Source: JANLTX01 sp049840835 (lineage in GTDB: Bacteria; Armatimonadota; Armatimonadia; Armatimonadales; Armatimonadaceae). From it: DNA of 64,000 nt. The stretch covers positions 144,824 to 208,823 of the forward strand of contig JASGJG010000020.1 in the NCBI GenBank assembly GCA_049840835.1, in the 5' to 3' direction. Of this stretch, positions 33,690 through 41,431 are shown piece after piece (within the stretch, counting starts at the first letter, position 1; the number at the start of each line of letters is the position of its first letter). Under the pieces are notes generated by a model that was not told the origin of the DNA, ran no database searches, and saw only the letters and a program-made list of their open reading frames with translations. A program made the position numbers and the translations under genes.

Positions 33690-34307
33690 ATGACGGTCGC
33701 CTTCGACAACACAGAGGAAGATGCCACAGAAGCGGTTCTCTATATGAACCAGCATATACCGGCGGTGCAGAGAAGCCAGAAGATGCTTCGCATTATCGGG
33801 TATGTCCTTCTCGCGGTCGCTCTCGCCTATATTCCAGCCCTCTTTCTTCGCTTCAGCGATACCGCTCTGTTTACCTTTCTCTATCTTCTCGGTATGGGCC
33901 TTTTCTTTGTGCGTTTCCAGCCAAAAGCTGTCCGCGCGCATATCAAGAAAATGGTGCACTCTGGGGCTACAAAGTCTCTTATCGGGCATCAGGAATATCG
34001 CCCCGAGCCCAATGGTCTCTGGCACCGAGGCCCACTGAGCGAGGGTATTCTCTTCTGGGAAGGGATTGAGAAAGTGGTGGAGTCGGAAAAGTACTTCGCC
34101 CTCCACTTTTCCAGCAGCCAGGCCTTTCTGATTCCCAAGCGCGCCTTCTCCTCGCCTCAGCACAGTGCTTCGTTTCTGGCACTGATAGAGCAGTATAGGC
34201 AGCAGGCTACCGGGCAGCCGATTCCTCAGACCACGCGCGGTGCGTGGTGGACCCAGGGGCAGAGCGTTGTGGAAAACTCGCAGAGCAACCAGATAGGGAG
34301 AAGCTGA
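33690..34307 (+). CDS. YcxB-like membrane protein 3 (K-type)
   Basis: 205 residues. MTVAFDNTEED at the start, two helices (about 33-53 and 55-73), then EYRPEPNGLWHRG, FWEGIEKVVESEKYFALHFS and IPKRAFSSPQHSASFLALIE. PIPQTTRGAWWTQG (WWTQG at 186-190) precedes a tail ending NQIGRS. It is closest to genes 2 and 4 in the WEGI/AFLIPK core. A 356-codon antisense open frame covers this gene and part of gene 4; the paralogy of the plus-strand product shows which strand is real. Confidence 0.82.
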   Translation: MTVAFDNTEEDATEAVLYMNQHIPAVQRSQKMLRIIGYVLLAVALAYIPALFLRFSDTALFTFLYLLGMGLFFVRFQPKAVRAHIKKMVHSGATKSLIGHQEYRPEPNGLWHRGPLSEGILFWEGIEKVVESEKYFALHFSSSQAFLIPKRAFSSPQHSASFLALIEQYRQQATGQPIPQTTRGAWWTQGQSVVENSQSNQIGRS

Positions 34308-34319
34308 GGCAAAAGAGCC

Positions 34320-34985
34320 ATGACCGTTTCCTTCGATGCCACGGAAGAAGATGCTATAGATACGGTCTGGTACATGCAGACCCGGCGACAGGGGCAGAAA
34401 AACCAGCTCCGGAACATGCGCGTTATCGGGTGGGTTCTTGCCGCCTTCAGCGCCCTCATGGCTATCGTCATGATTACCAACCCATCGACAACCGCTCTGG
34501 TCTTCGCTGCCCTCTATGGTTCTATAGCCCTGCTGTTCCTTCGCCAGGAGCAGATACAGCGCAAAGCCGTGGCTCAGGCTGTCCGTGCGGGCGCCGCTCA
34601 AACAGTTCTCGGTCCACAGGAATACACGCTCACCCCATACGGCATTCGTCATAAGAGCCGTTACAGCGATGGAATCTTGCCCTGGGAGGGCATCGCGAAG
34701 ATCGAGGTCACGGAAACGCATCTCGCGTTCCACTTCTCCGAAACGCAGGCGTTTCTGATTCCGAAGTCGGCTTTTATCAACGAATCGCAGTGTCTGCAGT
34801 TTCTACAGCTGGCGCAGCAATATCGCCTGCAAGTGGCCACTATGGGGCAACCTGTTGCTGCACCACAAACCACCACTGCAGTAACCCCTACAGCCCCAAC
34901 AACCACGGCAACAACGTCTCGTGGAAACTGGTGGACTCAGGGTAGCAGCGTTACTGAGGACCAGCGAGAGAACCGACGGTCCTGA
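34320..34985 (+). CDS. YcxB-like membrane protein 4 (K-type)
   Basis: 221 residues, the longest member. MTVSFDATEED start, two helices (about 31-52 and 56-75), EYTLTPYGIRHKSR, LPWEGIAKIEVTE and AFLIPKSAFINESQ. The linker before the tail is expanded into a Thr/Pro/Ala-rich segment (TTTAVTPTAPTTTATTS) before RGNWWTQG (WWTQG at 204-208) and a short tail DQRENRRS. The linker expansion with a preserved WWTQG suggests the tail motif, rather than linker length, is what is kept. It is 7 nt from gene 5. Confidence 0.82.
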   Translation: MTVSFDATEEDAIDTVWYMQTRRQGQKNQLRNMRVIGWVLAAFSALMAIVMITNPSTTALVFAALYGSIALLFLRQEQIQRKAVAQAVRAGAAQTVLGPQEYTLTPYGIRHKSRYSDGILPWEGIAKIEVTETHLAFHFSETQAFLIPKSAFINESQCLQFLQLAQQYRLQVATMGQPVAAPQTTTAVTPTAPTTTATTSRGNWWTQGSSVTEDQRENRRS

Positions 34986-34992
34986 TAGTCTT

Positions 34993-35571
34993 ATGACAAT
35001 CCGTGTCAAGTTTACTGATGCAGAGGGTGCTGCCATCGCCTGGCGTGCCTATAACAAGCCAGAAGCCCGAAAAGAATGGCGAAAATTCTACATAGCAACC
35101 GTCATCAGTCTTGTCGTTTCCTCGTTCTTCACCTTGCATTCCCCCTTGCTTGCGAAACTGGGAATCTCAGCCGCTATTGGCATCACGGGCTATTTACTGA
35201 CCAGGGCCTACGAATTCTTCCTGTTGAAGTACAGTGCTCGCAAGTACGTCCGTGAGCTAGCAAAAGCGCCTTTCTATGAGTTGACAGCGAAACAGGAAGG
35301 TCTGGAATATCGCTGCAAGGGCATAGTGGTTACTTACGGGTGGAGTGCTTTTAGCAAGATTGAGCACGAGGAAAGTGGATTCGTTATCGCCCTGATATCT
35401 GATACTGAGTGGATAGTCCCTCCCAGTTCCTTTCGCTCTACTGAAGAGCGCGCCCAGTTTGTTGCCTCTCTGGAAACCTACCTTCAAGGAGAGAAACAGA
35501 AGGATTCCTGGTGGACACAGGGAGCAACAACTCTCGATAAGGAACGTCAGATCAATACTCTAAAACAATGA
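34993..35571 (+). CDS. YcxB-like membrane protein 5 (P-type)
   Basis: 192 residues from ATG 34993; an upstream in-frame start at 34921 would lie inside gene 4. MTIRVKFTDAEG start, two helices (about 33-51 and 54-72), LTAKQEGLEYRCKG, TYGWSAFSKIEHEE and the core IVPPSSFRSTEERAQFVASLE. The PPSSF core (instead of PKxAF) defines a second subtype, shared with genes 6 and 8 and, as PPGAF, with 9. WWTQG (173-177) follows a shortened linker, and the tail ends NTLKQ, like gene 7. The stop overlaps the start of gene 6 by 4 nt. Confidence 0.82.
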   Translation: MTIRVKFTDAEGAAIAWRAYNKPEARKEWRKFYIATVISLVVSSFFTLHSPLLAKLGISAAIGITGYLLTRAYEFFLLKYSARKYVRELAKAPFYELTAKQEGLEYRCKGIVVTYGWSAFSKIEHEESGFVIALISDTEWIVPPSSFRSTEERAQFVASLETYLQGEKQKDSWWTQGATTLDKERQINTLKQ

Positions 35572-36122
35572 CTCTGACGATTGCACCAACCGAAGAAGAC
35601 TGGGCCGCCTGGCTGCGAGAGAGCAAACAATCTCGCTCTGGTAAATGGGACTTCTACGGAGGCATGACCGTAATCGGGCTACTGGTGGGTGCCTTCACCT
35701 ACCTACTAACGAAAAGCTCGGTAGCTGCTTTTACTGCGGCTCTGACTGGCGCGGCGCTGCTCGTTTCACTAAAGCCTGTTGCCTTCCGGTTAGAGCTACA
35801 TCAATTCCTGCGGCAAGTACAAAAGCATCCGCAGGCTATCTGGACAGTAACTATTCAGCCGGGCGAGCTCCAGATACAAACAGACACCATCACGCTTGTT
35901 TTCTTACCAAAAGCGATTCAGGAGATCTATACTGGCTCTGAAGGCTCTGTCTACATGGTCCTCCAGGAAGAGCACTGGCCTATTCCGCCCAGCTCTTTTG
36001 CCAGTAGTACCGAGCGAACACAGTTTTTAGAAGCGCTGCAACATCTGCAGGAAACGAGTGCCAGTAGGAAAGTAGCGTGGTGGACTGCGGAGACTCCCCA
36101 GAGCCTGCACGCCGGAGAGTAG
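35568..36122 (+). CDS. YcxB-like membrane protein 6 (P-type, divergent)
   Basis: 184 residues, overlapping gene 5 by ATGA. MTLTIAPTEEDW start, two helices (about 28-46 and 49-65), TIQPGELQIQTD in place of the TPEGI strand and IPPSSFASSTERTQFLEALQ. The usual core tryptophan before the strand is missing (LVFLPKAIQEIY). The tail is VAWWTAETPQSLHAGE: the WWT is kept (171-173) but QG is lost. It is the most divergent copy and a candidate for altered or lost function. Confidence 0.78.
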   Translation: MTLTIAPTEEDWAAWLRESKQSRSGKWDFYGGMTVIGLLVGAFTYLLTKSSVAAFTAALTGAALLVSLKPVAFRLELHQFLRQVQKHPQAIWTVTIQPGELQIQTDTITLVFLPKAIQEIYTGSEGSVYMVLQEEHWPIPPSSFASSTERTQFLEALQHLQETSASRKVAWWTAETPQSLHAGE

Positions 36123-36128
36123 TTGGCT

Positions 36129-36758
36129 ATGTTGAGCTATGAGCTTACGCTGGATGACCATGTTGCCTACAACGAATGGCTGGTCAGCCTGGCAAGAAAA
36201 CAACAGGGAATGTCTACGGCTTTCCTGACCTACCTGGGTATTTGCGGGTCTATTCTCGGCATCCTCCTGGTATTGCTTGGTCTCCCTATATCGGTGCTTC
36301 TGGGCAGCGGGTTTTTCTTTTTTGGAATCACAGCCCTGCTGGCGGGACCTCTGTCTCCCCTGGTGATGCGGCGACGCAGGCAGCAGTGGAAAGAGGCGCT
36401 ACAGAAACAGGAGTCTCTGCAGAAGTACCACGGAGTGCGGACCGTGGCTATCGAAGCCGACGGTCTGCGTTCGTCGGGGCCAACAGGCGAGCGTATGATT
36501 CGCTGGGGCGCGATGACCCATGCCACTACTCCCACCCTCGATATCTTTCATGTCTCACCCTATGATGTCATCGTGATTCCACGGCACGCCTTCCGAAGCG
36601 AGCAGCAGCGCGAGGGCTTTCTGGCCGAGATCGAACGCCGTCGGTTAGGAGAAGCTCCTCTGACAACGACTACCACGCCTCCAGTAACTGGCGCCTGGTG
36701 GACTCAGGGAGCCACGACCGTGGACGATGAGCACCAGCCCAACACTTTGCGACACTGA
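36129..36758 (+). CDS. YcxB-like membrane protein 7 (K-type)
   Basis: 209 residues from ATG 36129; a TTG two codons upstream is also possible. MLSYELTLDDHVAYNEWL start, two helices with Ile/Leu/Gly-rich cores (about 33-54 and 57-76), VAIEADGLRSSGP, IRWGAMTHATTP and IPRHAFRSEQQREGFLAEIE. A Thr-rich linker (LTTTTTPPVTGA) leads to WWTQG (190-194), and the tail ends NTLRH, like gene 5. The core is K-type although its neighbours on both sides are P-type, so the array did not grow by simple end-to-end duplication. Confidence 0.82.
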   Translation: MLSYELTLDDHVAYNEWLVSLARKQQGMSTAFLTYLGICGSILGILLVLLGLPISVLLGSGFFFFGITALLAGPLSPLVMRRRRQQWKEALQKQESLQKYHGVRTVAIEADGLRSSGPTGERMIRWGAMTHATTPTLDIFHVSPYDVIVIPRHAFRSEQQREGFLAEIERRRLGEAPLTTTTTPPVTGAWWTQGATTVDDEHQPNTLRH

Positions 36759-36767
36759 GATACTTCT

Positions 36768-37322
36768 ATGACAATAACTATCGATTATTCACGAGAATCC
36801 CCAGAAGCCTCAGCGCGGGCATACTACGCCCGCGAGGAAGCCAGGCAGCAGTGGAAAGGCTTTCAGATAACACTCACTATCATGAGTTTCTTTCTCTACC
36901 TTTTTATTTTTAAGTTCCTGCCCACCAACACAGCACTACTCTGGATCGCCGGAGCTACCCTGCTTACCTACTTTCTTACGGGTTGGTACTGGCCAATTTA
37001 TGTCCGCCGAAATGTAGCCATTTATGCCAAGAACTACCCCAGCACGGCAATGTACACAGTCACCCTGACCCCAGAAGGTATTCGATACACAGAAAAGGGA
37101 GATTCGATAACCTATAGCTGGAGCACTCTACGACATGTCGTAGAGCACCCAGAGGGATATCCAGACGGTTACGTAGAAATCCACATACTGGACTCCCCAT
37201 GGCATATTCCGCCAAGCTCCTTCACAGATGATGAACATCGTCAGGCATTTTTAAAAGCCCTGGAAGCAGGCCGAAAAGGGGAAACGAATAGTGTGTGGTG
37301 GATGCAGGGAGAGAATCAGTAG
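36768..37322 (+). CDS. YcxB-like membrane protein 8 (P-type)
   Basis: 184 residues. MTITIDYSRESPEASARAYY start, two helices (about 35-52 and 54-72), TLTPEGIRYTEKGDS, YSWSTLRHVVEH and IPPSSFTDDEHRQAFLKALE. The tail is almost gone: SVWWMQGENQ ends the protein (WWMQG at 177-181). It is clearly sister to gene 9, with TPEGIRYTEKG against TQEGIRYTEQG, and YSWSTLR identical in both. The gap to gene 9 is 32 nt. Confidence 0.82.
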   Translation: MTITIDYSRESPEASARAYYAREEARQQWKGFQITLTIMSFFLYLFIFKFLPTNTALLWIAGATLLTYFLTGWYWPIYVRRNVAIYAKNYPSTAMYTVTLTPEGIRYTEKGDSITYSWSTLRHVVEHPEGYPDGYVEIHILDSPWHIPPSSFTDDEHRQAFLKALEAGRKGETNSVWWMQGENQ

Positions 37323-37354
37323 CCAGGTCCGCAGGATGTCACTGAGAGAAAACG

Positions 37355-37906
37355 ATGACCCTTACTATTGAATATTCTCCCCAAGACTTAGAGGCGTATG
37401 CCAATAACTATTACGATACCGAGGAGGGCAAGGCGGAATGGAAAACATGGCAAGCTCAAGCCACTCGGGGCTGGCTTCTCCTTTCGTTTCTCCTGTTTCG
37501 CTCTATACCATTATTTTTGGCTCTGCTCTGGACAGTGGGAACAACGGTACTAGCCTATGTCCTTATCGACTTATATCGCCCTCTTTACGTTCGCCAGAAG
37601 GCAAAGTCCTACGGACAAGAGACAACCAGAAGTACATATAGTCTGACTCTGACTCAAGAGGGAATCCGATACACAGAGCAAGGCAACTCGGTGACCTATA
37701 GCTGGAGCACACTCCGAAAGATTGAGTCGCTTCCAGACAATAGCCTCAACCTCTTCTTGCTGAACTCTTCCTTCTACATTCCCCCCGGCGCGTTCTTAGA
37801 CCCCATGCATCGCAAGGCGTTTTTAAAAGTCCTGGAAGACGGACAGCGCGGGGAGACGATCAACCCGTGGTGGACTCAAAACGATACTGCCTCGCCTCAC
37901 TCCTGA
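37355..37906 (+). CDS. YcxB-like membrane protein 9 (P-type, last in array)
   Basis: 183 residues. MTLTIEYSPQDLEAYANNYY start, two helices (about 34-50 and 52-70), TLTQEGIRYTEQGNS, YSWSTLRKIES and IPPGAFLDPMHRKAFLKVLE. The C-terminus is NPWWTQNDTASPHS, with WWTQ (172-175) kept and G replaced by N. GAGAG lies about 6 nt before the ATG. The gene runs convergently into bioY and overlaps its stop by 10 nt, so there is no room for a terminator between them. Confidence 0.82.
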   Translation: MTLTIEYSPQDLEAYANNYYDTEEGKAEWKTWQAQATRGWLLLSFLLFRSIPLFLALLWTVGTTVLAYVLIDLYRPLYVRQKAKSYGQETTRSTYSLTLTQEGIRYTEQGNSVTYSWSTLRKIESLPDNSLNLFLLNSSFYIPPGAFLDPMHRKAFLKVLEDGQRGETINPWWTQNDTASPHS

Positions 37907-38472
37907 TGCGAGCGCTTCCCCAGCAAACTCCAGGTTAGCGGAAGTACTCCAGAGGCAATCGAGGTTTTAATCAGGTCGCCAGGAATAAAGGGAAGCACAC
38001 CCAACTGGAATGCCTTCGCAATGCCCCCGGTATAAACGGAGAGCCAGGAAGCGCCCAGCCCAAAGATAATCAGGCTGCCACTCAGCATCGCCATGGCTGC
38101 CGTGAGCGGCTTGCGGTCCCAGCCACGCTCCGCCAGCCAGCCGGTGAAGAACGCTGCTATGGGAAACGCCAGTAGATACCCCGTCGTCGGTCCGCCCAGA
38201 CCAGACTTTCCTCCCGCAAAGAATGGTAGCCCGATGGCGCCTTCCAGCACGTACAGCGCCATGGCCAGCGCGGCCTGGCGGCTACCCAGAGCGATTCCTA
38301 CAAGCAGCACTCCCAGCGTCTGGCCGGTCACTGGCACGGGGGTAAACGGCAACGGAATCGAGACCTGCGCGAGGGCTGCTACCAGCAATGAGGCACCGGT
38401 AACCAGAAGAATGTCACGAGCAACGGTCCGATTCGGAAAGAGCGTTTGAGAGAGAGTCAGGGTAGACGACAT
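37897..38472 (-). CDS. bioY: Biotin transporter substrate-binding subunit (BioY)
   Basis: A 191-residue integral membrane protein of the BioY S-component family. Typical segments are ISIPLPFTPVPVTGQTLGVL-like (here VSIPLPFTPVPVTGQTLGVL), GSRQAALAMALYVLEGAIGLP and FAGGKSGLGGPTTGYLLAFP. It binds biotin and works alone or with an ECF energising module (EcfA/A'/T), none of which is encoded nearby. I start it at ATG 38472 rather than an upstream ATG because the first helix follows directly and a TATTCT hexamer lies 8 nt upstream. The promoter region is shared with the divergent nadA. No BirA-type operator is evident. Confidence 0.93.
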   Translation of the reverse strand: MSSTLTLSQTLFPNRTVARDILLVTGASLLVAALAQVSIPLPFTPVPVTGQTLGVLLVGIALGSRQAALAMALYVLEGAIGLPFFAGGKSGLGGPTTGYLLAFPIAAFFTGWLAERGWDRKPLTAAMAMLSGSLIIFGLGASWLSVYTGGIAKAFQLGVLPFIPGDLIKTSIASGVLPLTWSLLGKRSHQE

Positions 38473-38495
38473 ACGGGAAAAGAATACCACGCTGG

Positions 38496-38501
38496 TACAA
38501 T
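38496..38501 (+). promoter_or_regulatory. Candidate -10 (TACAAT) for nadA
   Basis: TACAAT lies 6 nt before the nadA ATG. Only 35 nt separate the bioY and nadA start codons, so the divergent promoters must overlap. Confidence 0.5.
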
Positions 38502-38507
38502 AGTGGT

Positions 38508-39518
38508 ATGAGTACGCCGCTTACGATTCTCTCAAACGACCTCTCGACTCGCGTGGATGCTATCGACCCTACACTGGACTTAGAGGCCGAGATTCGCCGG
38601 TTGAAGACCGAGAAGAAAGCGGTAATTCTGGCTCACTACTACCAGGATTCCGATATCCAGGACCTGGCGGACTTCGTGGGTGACTCGCTCGCCCTCAGCC
38701 AGTTTGCGGAAAAAACGGATGCCGAGGTGATCGTCTTCTGCGGCGTTCACTTCATGGCGGAGACCGCCAAGATTCTCAACCCGGATAAGCCGGTGCTCCT
38801 GCCAGACTTAGATGCGGGGTGCTCTCTGGCTGACCGCTGCCCCGCCGATGTCTACGAAGAGTGGCTCAAGCAGTACCCTGGCCACACGGTGATTAACTAC
38901 ATCAACTCGTCGGCTGCTATCAAGGCCCTGTCGGACATCATCGTGACCAGCTCCAACGCTGTAGATATCGTCCGTATGCTCCCGCCTGATGAGAAAATCG
39001 TCTTCGGGCCGGATAGGCATCTGGGTCGCTGGGTAGAGAAGCAGCTAGGCCGCGAAATGGTACTCTGGCCGGGCTTCTGCGTGGTGCACCAGATGTTCAA
39101 TGCCCAGCGCCTGACCAAGATGATGACCGCCCACCCGGATGCCGTTGTCATTGCGCACCCGGAGTGCGAAGAGGCCGTGTTAGAACGCGCGGAGTTTATC
39201 GGGAGCACGCTGGCGCTGCTGAACTACGTGAAGAAGCATACGGAACAGAAAAAGTTCTTAGTCACCACCGAGCAGGGCATTCTGCACCAGATGAAGCAGG
39301 CCCGCCCGGATGCCGAGTTTGTATGCTCCCCACCCAACTCCGGCTGCGACTGCGCCATGTGCCCCTACATGCGCCTGAACACCCTGGAAAAACTCTACCT
39401 GTGCCTGCGGGATGGCTATCCCCAGATAGAAGTCCCCGAAGAGATTCGAGTCAAGGCCCTCCGCTCCGTGCAGCGCATGCTGGATATGAGCGCCCAGATC
39501 AACAAGGCCAAAGACTGA
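38508..39518 (+). CDS. nadA: Quinolinate synthase NadA
   Basis: A 336-residue enzyme that condenses iminoaspartate with dihydroxyacetone phosphate to quinolinate in NAD synthesis. The N-terminal VILAHYYQDSDIQDLADFVGDSLALSQ is diagnostic. The three conserved [4Fe-4S] cysteines are C105 (AGCSLAD), C220 (HPECEE) and one in the C-terminal cluster CDCAMCPYMRLNTL. The length matches the family. nadB and nadC are not in the window, so the rest of the pathway is elsewhere. The mRNA is probably leaderless. Confidence 0.96.
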   Translation: MSTPLTILSNDLSTRVDAIDPTLDLEAEIRRLKTEKKAVILAHYYQDSDIQDLADFVGDSLALSQFAEKTDAEVIVFCGVHFMAETAKILNPDKPVLLPDLDAGCSLADRCPADVYEEWLKQYPGHTVINYINSSAAIKALSDIIVTSSNAVDIVRMLPPDEKIVFGPDRHLGRWVEKQLGREMVLWPGFCVVHQMFNAQRLTKMMTAHPDAVVIAHPECEEAVLERAEFIGSTLALLNYVKKHTEQKKFLVTTEQGILHQMKQARPDAEFVCSPPNSGCDCAMCPYMRLNTLEKLYLCLRDGYPQIEVPEEIRVKALRSVQRMLDMSAQINKAKD

Positions 39519-39525
39519 TCCCTTC

Positions 39526-40773
39526 ATGCCAGCCAGTCAGGAAGGGTATCAGCTCGGGTTGCGCCTGCGTATGTTCGAGGCGGCGTGGGCAAAAGCGACT
39601 CCCGCGCAGAAGAAACGCGCCTTGCCCGCCGTACGCCGAGCAACGTCTCTACTTGCTATAGGCGTTCCCGCCGTGGGCTCCGCAGCCGCGCTAGATAGTG
39701 CGAGGGGTATGCTGCGTACCAAACCCTGGACCGATGCGGAGGCTTTGGTGGGCACGCTTACGGTAGAGGCGCCGCGCTGCCTGATGCCCGGCTCAAAAGG
39801 CCTGGAGCTTACCGTAGAGGCGCTCTATGGGGACCGAGAGTTTCCTAAAGGGGTCGTGATGGAAGCCACCCTGGATGCCCTGGAAGCAGGTATCGCCGTT
39901 ACAGGCAGGGCTGATGTACGCACCCTGCCTGTAAAACTGACGCTGGCTGTACCCACTCCGAAAATCGACTTCGATGCCACACTGACAATTCGGTTCTTGT
40001 TGAACGACATGCCTGTGCTGGTAGAAGAGCGAACGCTCTCACTGCTGACTTCCGGGCCAGTGCGATTCATCAAGGCACCAAATCCACTGGCCAGTGAAGC
40101 CTTTCGGCTCTATACGGCGATTGCCACGGGAGAGCAGCCGGAAACCGAAGTGCCTGCCGCCGCCCTGCTGAAACAGACACTGGCAGCGGACTCCGCAAAG
40201 CCGCTCTGGGGGCAGGGGCAGCCCGGCGAGTTCTGGCTGACTTTTAATGGCACACCAACTCGCCTGCTCGCACCCGAAGCAGTCGAAAAGCGTCGCCCGC
40301 TGCCGCTGGTGATAGCGCTCCATGACCTCAATGGCTCCGAGAACTCGTTCTTTGATGGGTATCACAACGGCAAGATCAAAGCTCTCTGTGAGAAGCGCGG
40401 CTGGCTGTTGCTCTCCATTCGTAGCGGTCCCGGTTTCCGCGACTTACAGGGCATCTTGAAAACTCTGGCTACCCTATATCCCATCGACCGTAAGAAGGTT
40501 TTCCTGGCGGGGCACGGTATGGGCGCCGTATTCGCGTGCACTCTTGTAGAAAGCAACCCGATGGGTACATTCGCCGCACTGGCCTGCCTGGGTGGGGGCG
40601 GCAAGCTCACTCGTAAGCTGCCGACGTTTGTCGCTCTGGGGGAGCAAGATACGGGTGCCTACCAGACAAAACAAATGCCAGTCAAGTCGCGTATCTATCC
40701 GAACACGGAGCACCTGACTGTAGTGCAGGATGCCCTATCCGATGTTTTTTCGTTTTTTGATAAATATCGCTAA
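39526..40773 (+). CDS. Alpha/beta-hydrolase-like protein lacking the nucleophile Ser
   Basis: A 415-residue protein 7 nt after nadA. Residues 1-250 form an unrecognised N-terminal region rich in beta strands (ELTVEALYGDREFPKGVVME). Residues 255-415 look like an esterase/PHB-depolymerase fold: LPLVIALHDLNGSENSFFDG, KRGWLLLSIRSG, IDRKKVFLAGHGMGAVFACTLVE, then PTFVALGEQDTGAYQ and YPNTEHLTVVQDAL. The nucleophile elbow G-x-S-x-G is G-H-G-M-G here, so the catalytic serine is a glycine. The Asp and His positions look present. It may be a binding protein or an inactive paralogue. No signal peptide is obvious. Confidence 0.75.
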   Translation: MPASQEGYQLGLRLRMFEAAWAKATPAQKKRALPAVRRATSLLAIGVPAVGSAAALDSARGMLRTKPWTDAEALVGTLTVEAPRCLMPGSKGLELTVEALYGDREFPKGVVMEATLDALEAGIAVTGRADVRTLPVKLTLAVPTPKIDFDATLTIRFLLNDMPVLVEERTLSLLTSGPVRFIKAPNPLASEAFRLYTAIATGEQPETEVPAAALLKQTLAADSAKPLWGQGQPGEFWLTFNGTPTRLLAPEAVEKRRPLPLVIALHDLNGSENSFFDGYHNGKIKALCEKRGWLLLSIRSGPGFRDLQGILKTLATLYPIDRKKVFLAGHGMGAVFACTLVESNPMGTFAALACLGGGGKLTRKLPTFVALGEQDTGAYQTKQMPVKSRIYPNTEHLTVVQDALSDVFSFFDKYR

Positions 40774-40809
40774 GGGAAAGTGGACTCTGGGCGTCTCTAA
40801 CTAAACATC

Positions 40810-41343
40810 ATGACGCTCTGGCAGCTACGGCGGCACCAGACCAGCACTCCGGACCCGTTGCTTGCAAAAGCGCGGGCCGGTGATGCCGAGGCAATCCGTG
40901 CGCTGCTCACACCGCAGGAACCGCTGATTTTTCGGCTCTGCCTGGCCTTACTCGGCAACCCTGCTGATGCGGAAGATGCCGCGCAGGAAACACTGCTCCA
41001 GGCGATTCGTGCACTCCCCAAATTTCGTGGCGAGGCGCAGCTCTCTACCTGGTTGGTACGAATCGCACGGAATGTGTGCCATAAACGCCGCCCCCGTGTG
41101 ACGCTGCCTTTAGAAGAGGCAACCATCTCTAGCGACTCGCCCGAAGTGGCAGCCTTAGACCGCGCGGCGCTTCAAGCAGCGCTGGCCTGTCTCACCTCGC
41201 TCCAGCGCACCTGTCTGCTGCTTCAAGCTGTGGAGGGCTGGTCTATGGCGGAGATTGCCCAGAGCCTGAACATCAACGAAAAGAAAGTGGAAAACGAGCT
41301 CTACCGCGCCCGCAAAGCGCTAGCTCGCTGGGAACAGGAATAA
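40810..41343 (+). CDS. ECF-type RNA polymerase sigma factor
   Basis: A 177-residue sigma-70 family factor with region 2 (ALLGNPADAEDAAQETLLQAIRALPKFRGEAQLSTWLVRIARNVC) and region 4 (LTSLQRTCLLLQAVEGWSMAEIAQSLNINEKKVENELYRARKAL) joined by a short linker, and no regions 1 or 3. It would direct transcription of a small regulon. The downstream membrane protein sits where an anti-sigma factor normally would. A palindrome separates the two genes. Confidence 0.92.
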   Translation: MTLWQLRRHQTSTPDPLLAKARAGDAEAIRALLTPQEPLIFRLCLALLGNPADAEDAAQETLLQAIRALPKFRGEAQLSTWLVRIARNVCHKRRPRVTLPLEEATISSDSPEVAALDRAALQAALACLTSLQRTCLLLQAVEGWSMAEIAQSLNINEKKVENELYRARKALARWEQE

Positions 41344-41392
41344 TCAACCCTTTACCGTATGCGTCCGTGAGGACGTTCGGCGAAGCCCTCAG

Positions 41393-41413
41393 CGAGTGAT
41401 TTCCAATCACTCG
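41393..41413 (+). other. Perfect 9-bp stem-loop between sigma factor and partner gene
   Basis: CGAGTGATT, loop TCC and AATCACTCG form a perfect stem. A second small hairpin (about 41361-41375, GCGTCCGTGAGGACG) precedes it. It lies just upstream of the GGAG ribosome-binding site of the next gene and could attenuate its expression relative to the sigma factor. Confidence 0.5.
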
Positions 41414-41431
41414 AAAATTCGGAGAAAAACG

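Noticed and set aside
33663..34733. 356-codon open frame on the minus strand over YcxB genes 3 and 4
   Set aside because: The plus-strand products are clear paralogues of seven neighbours; the antisense product has no family features and arises from codon bias.
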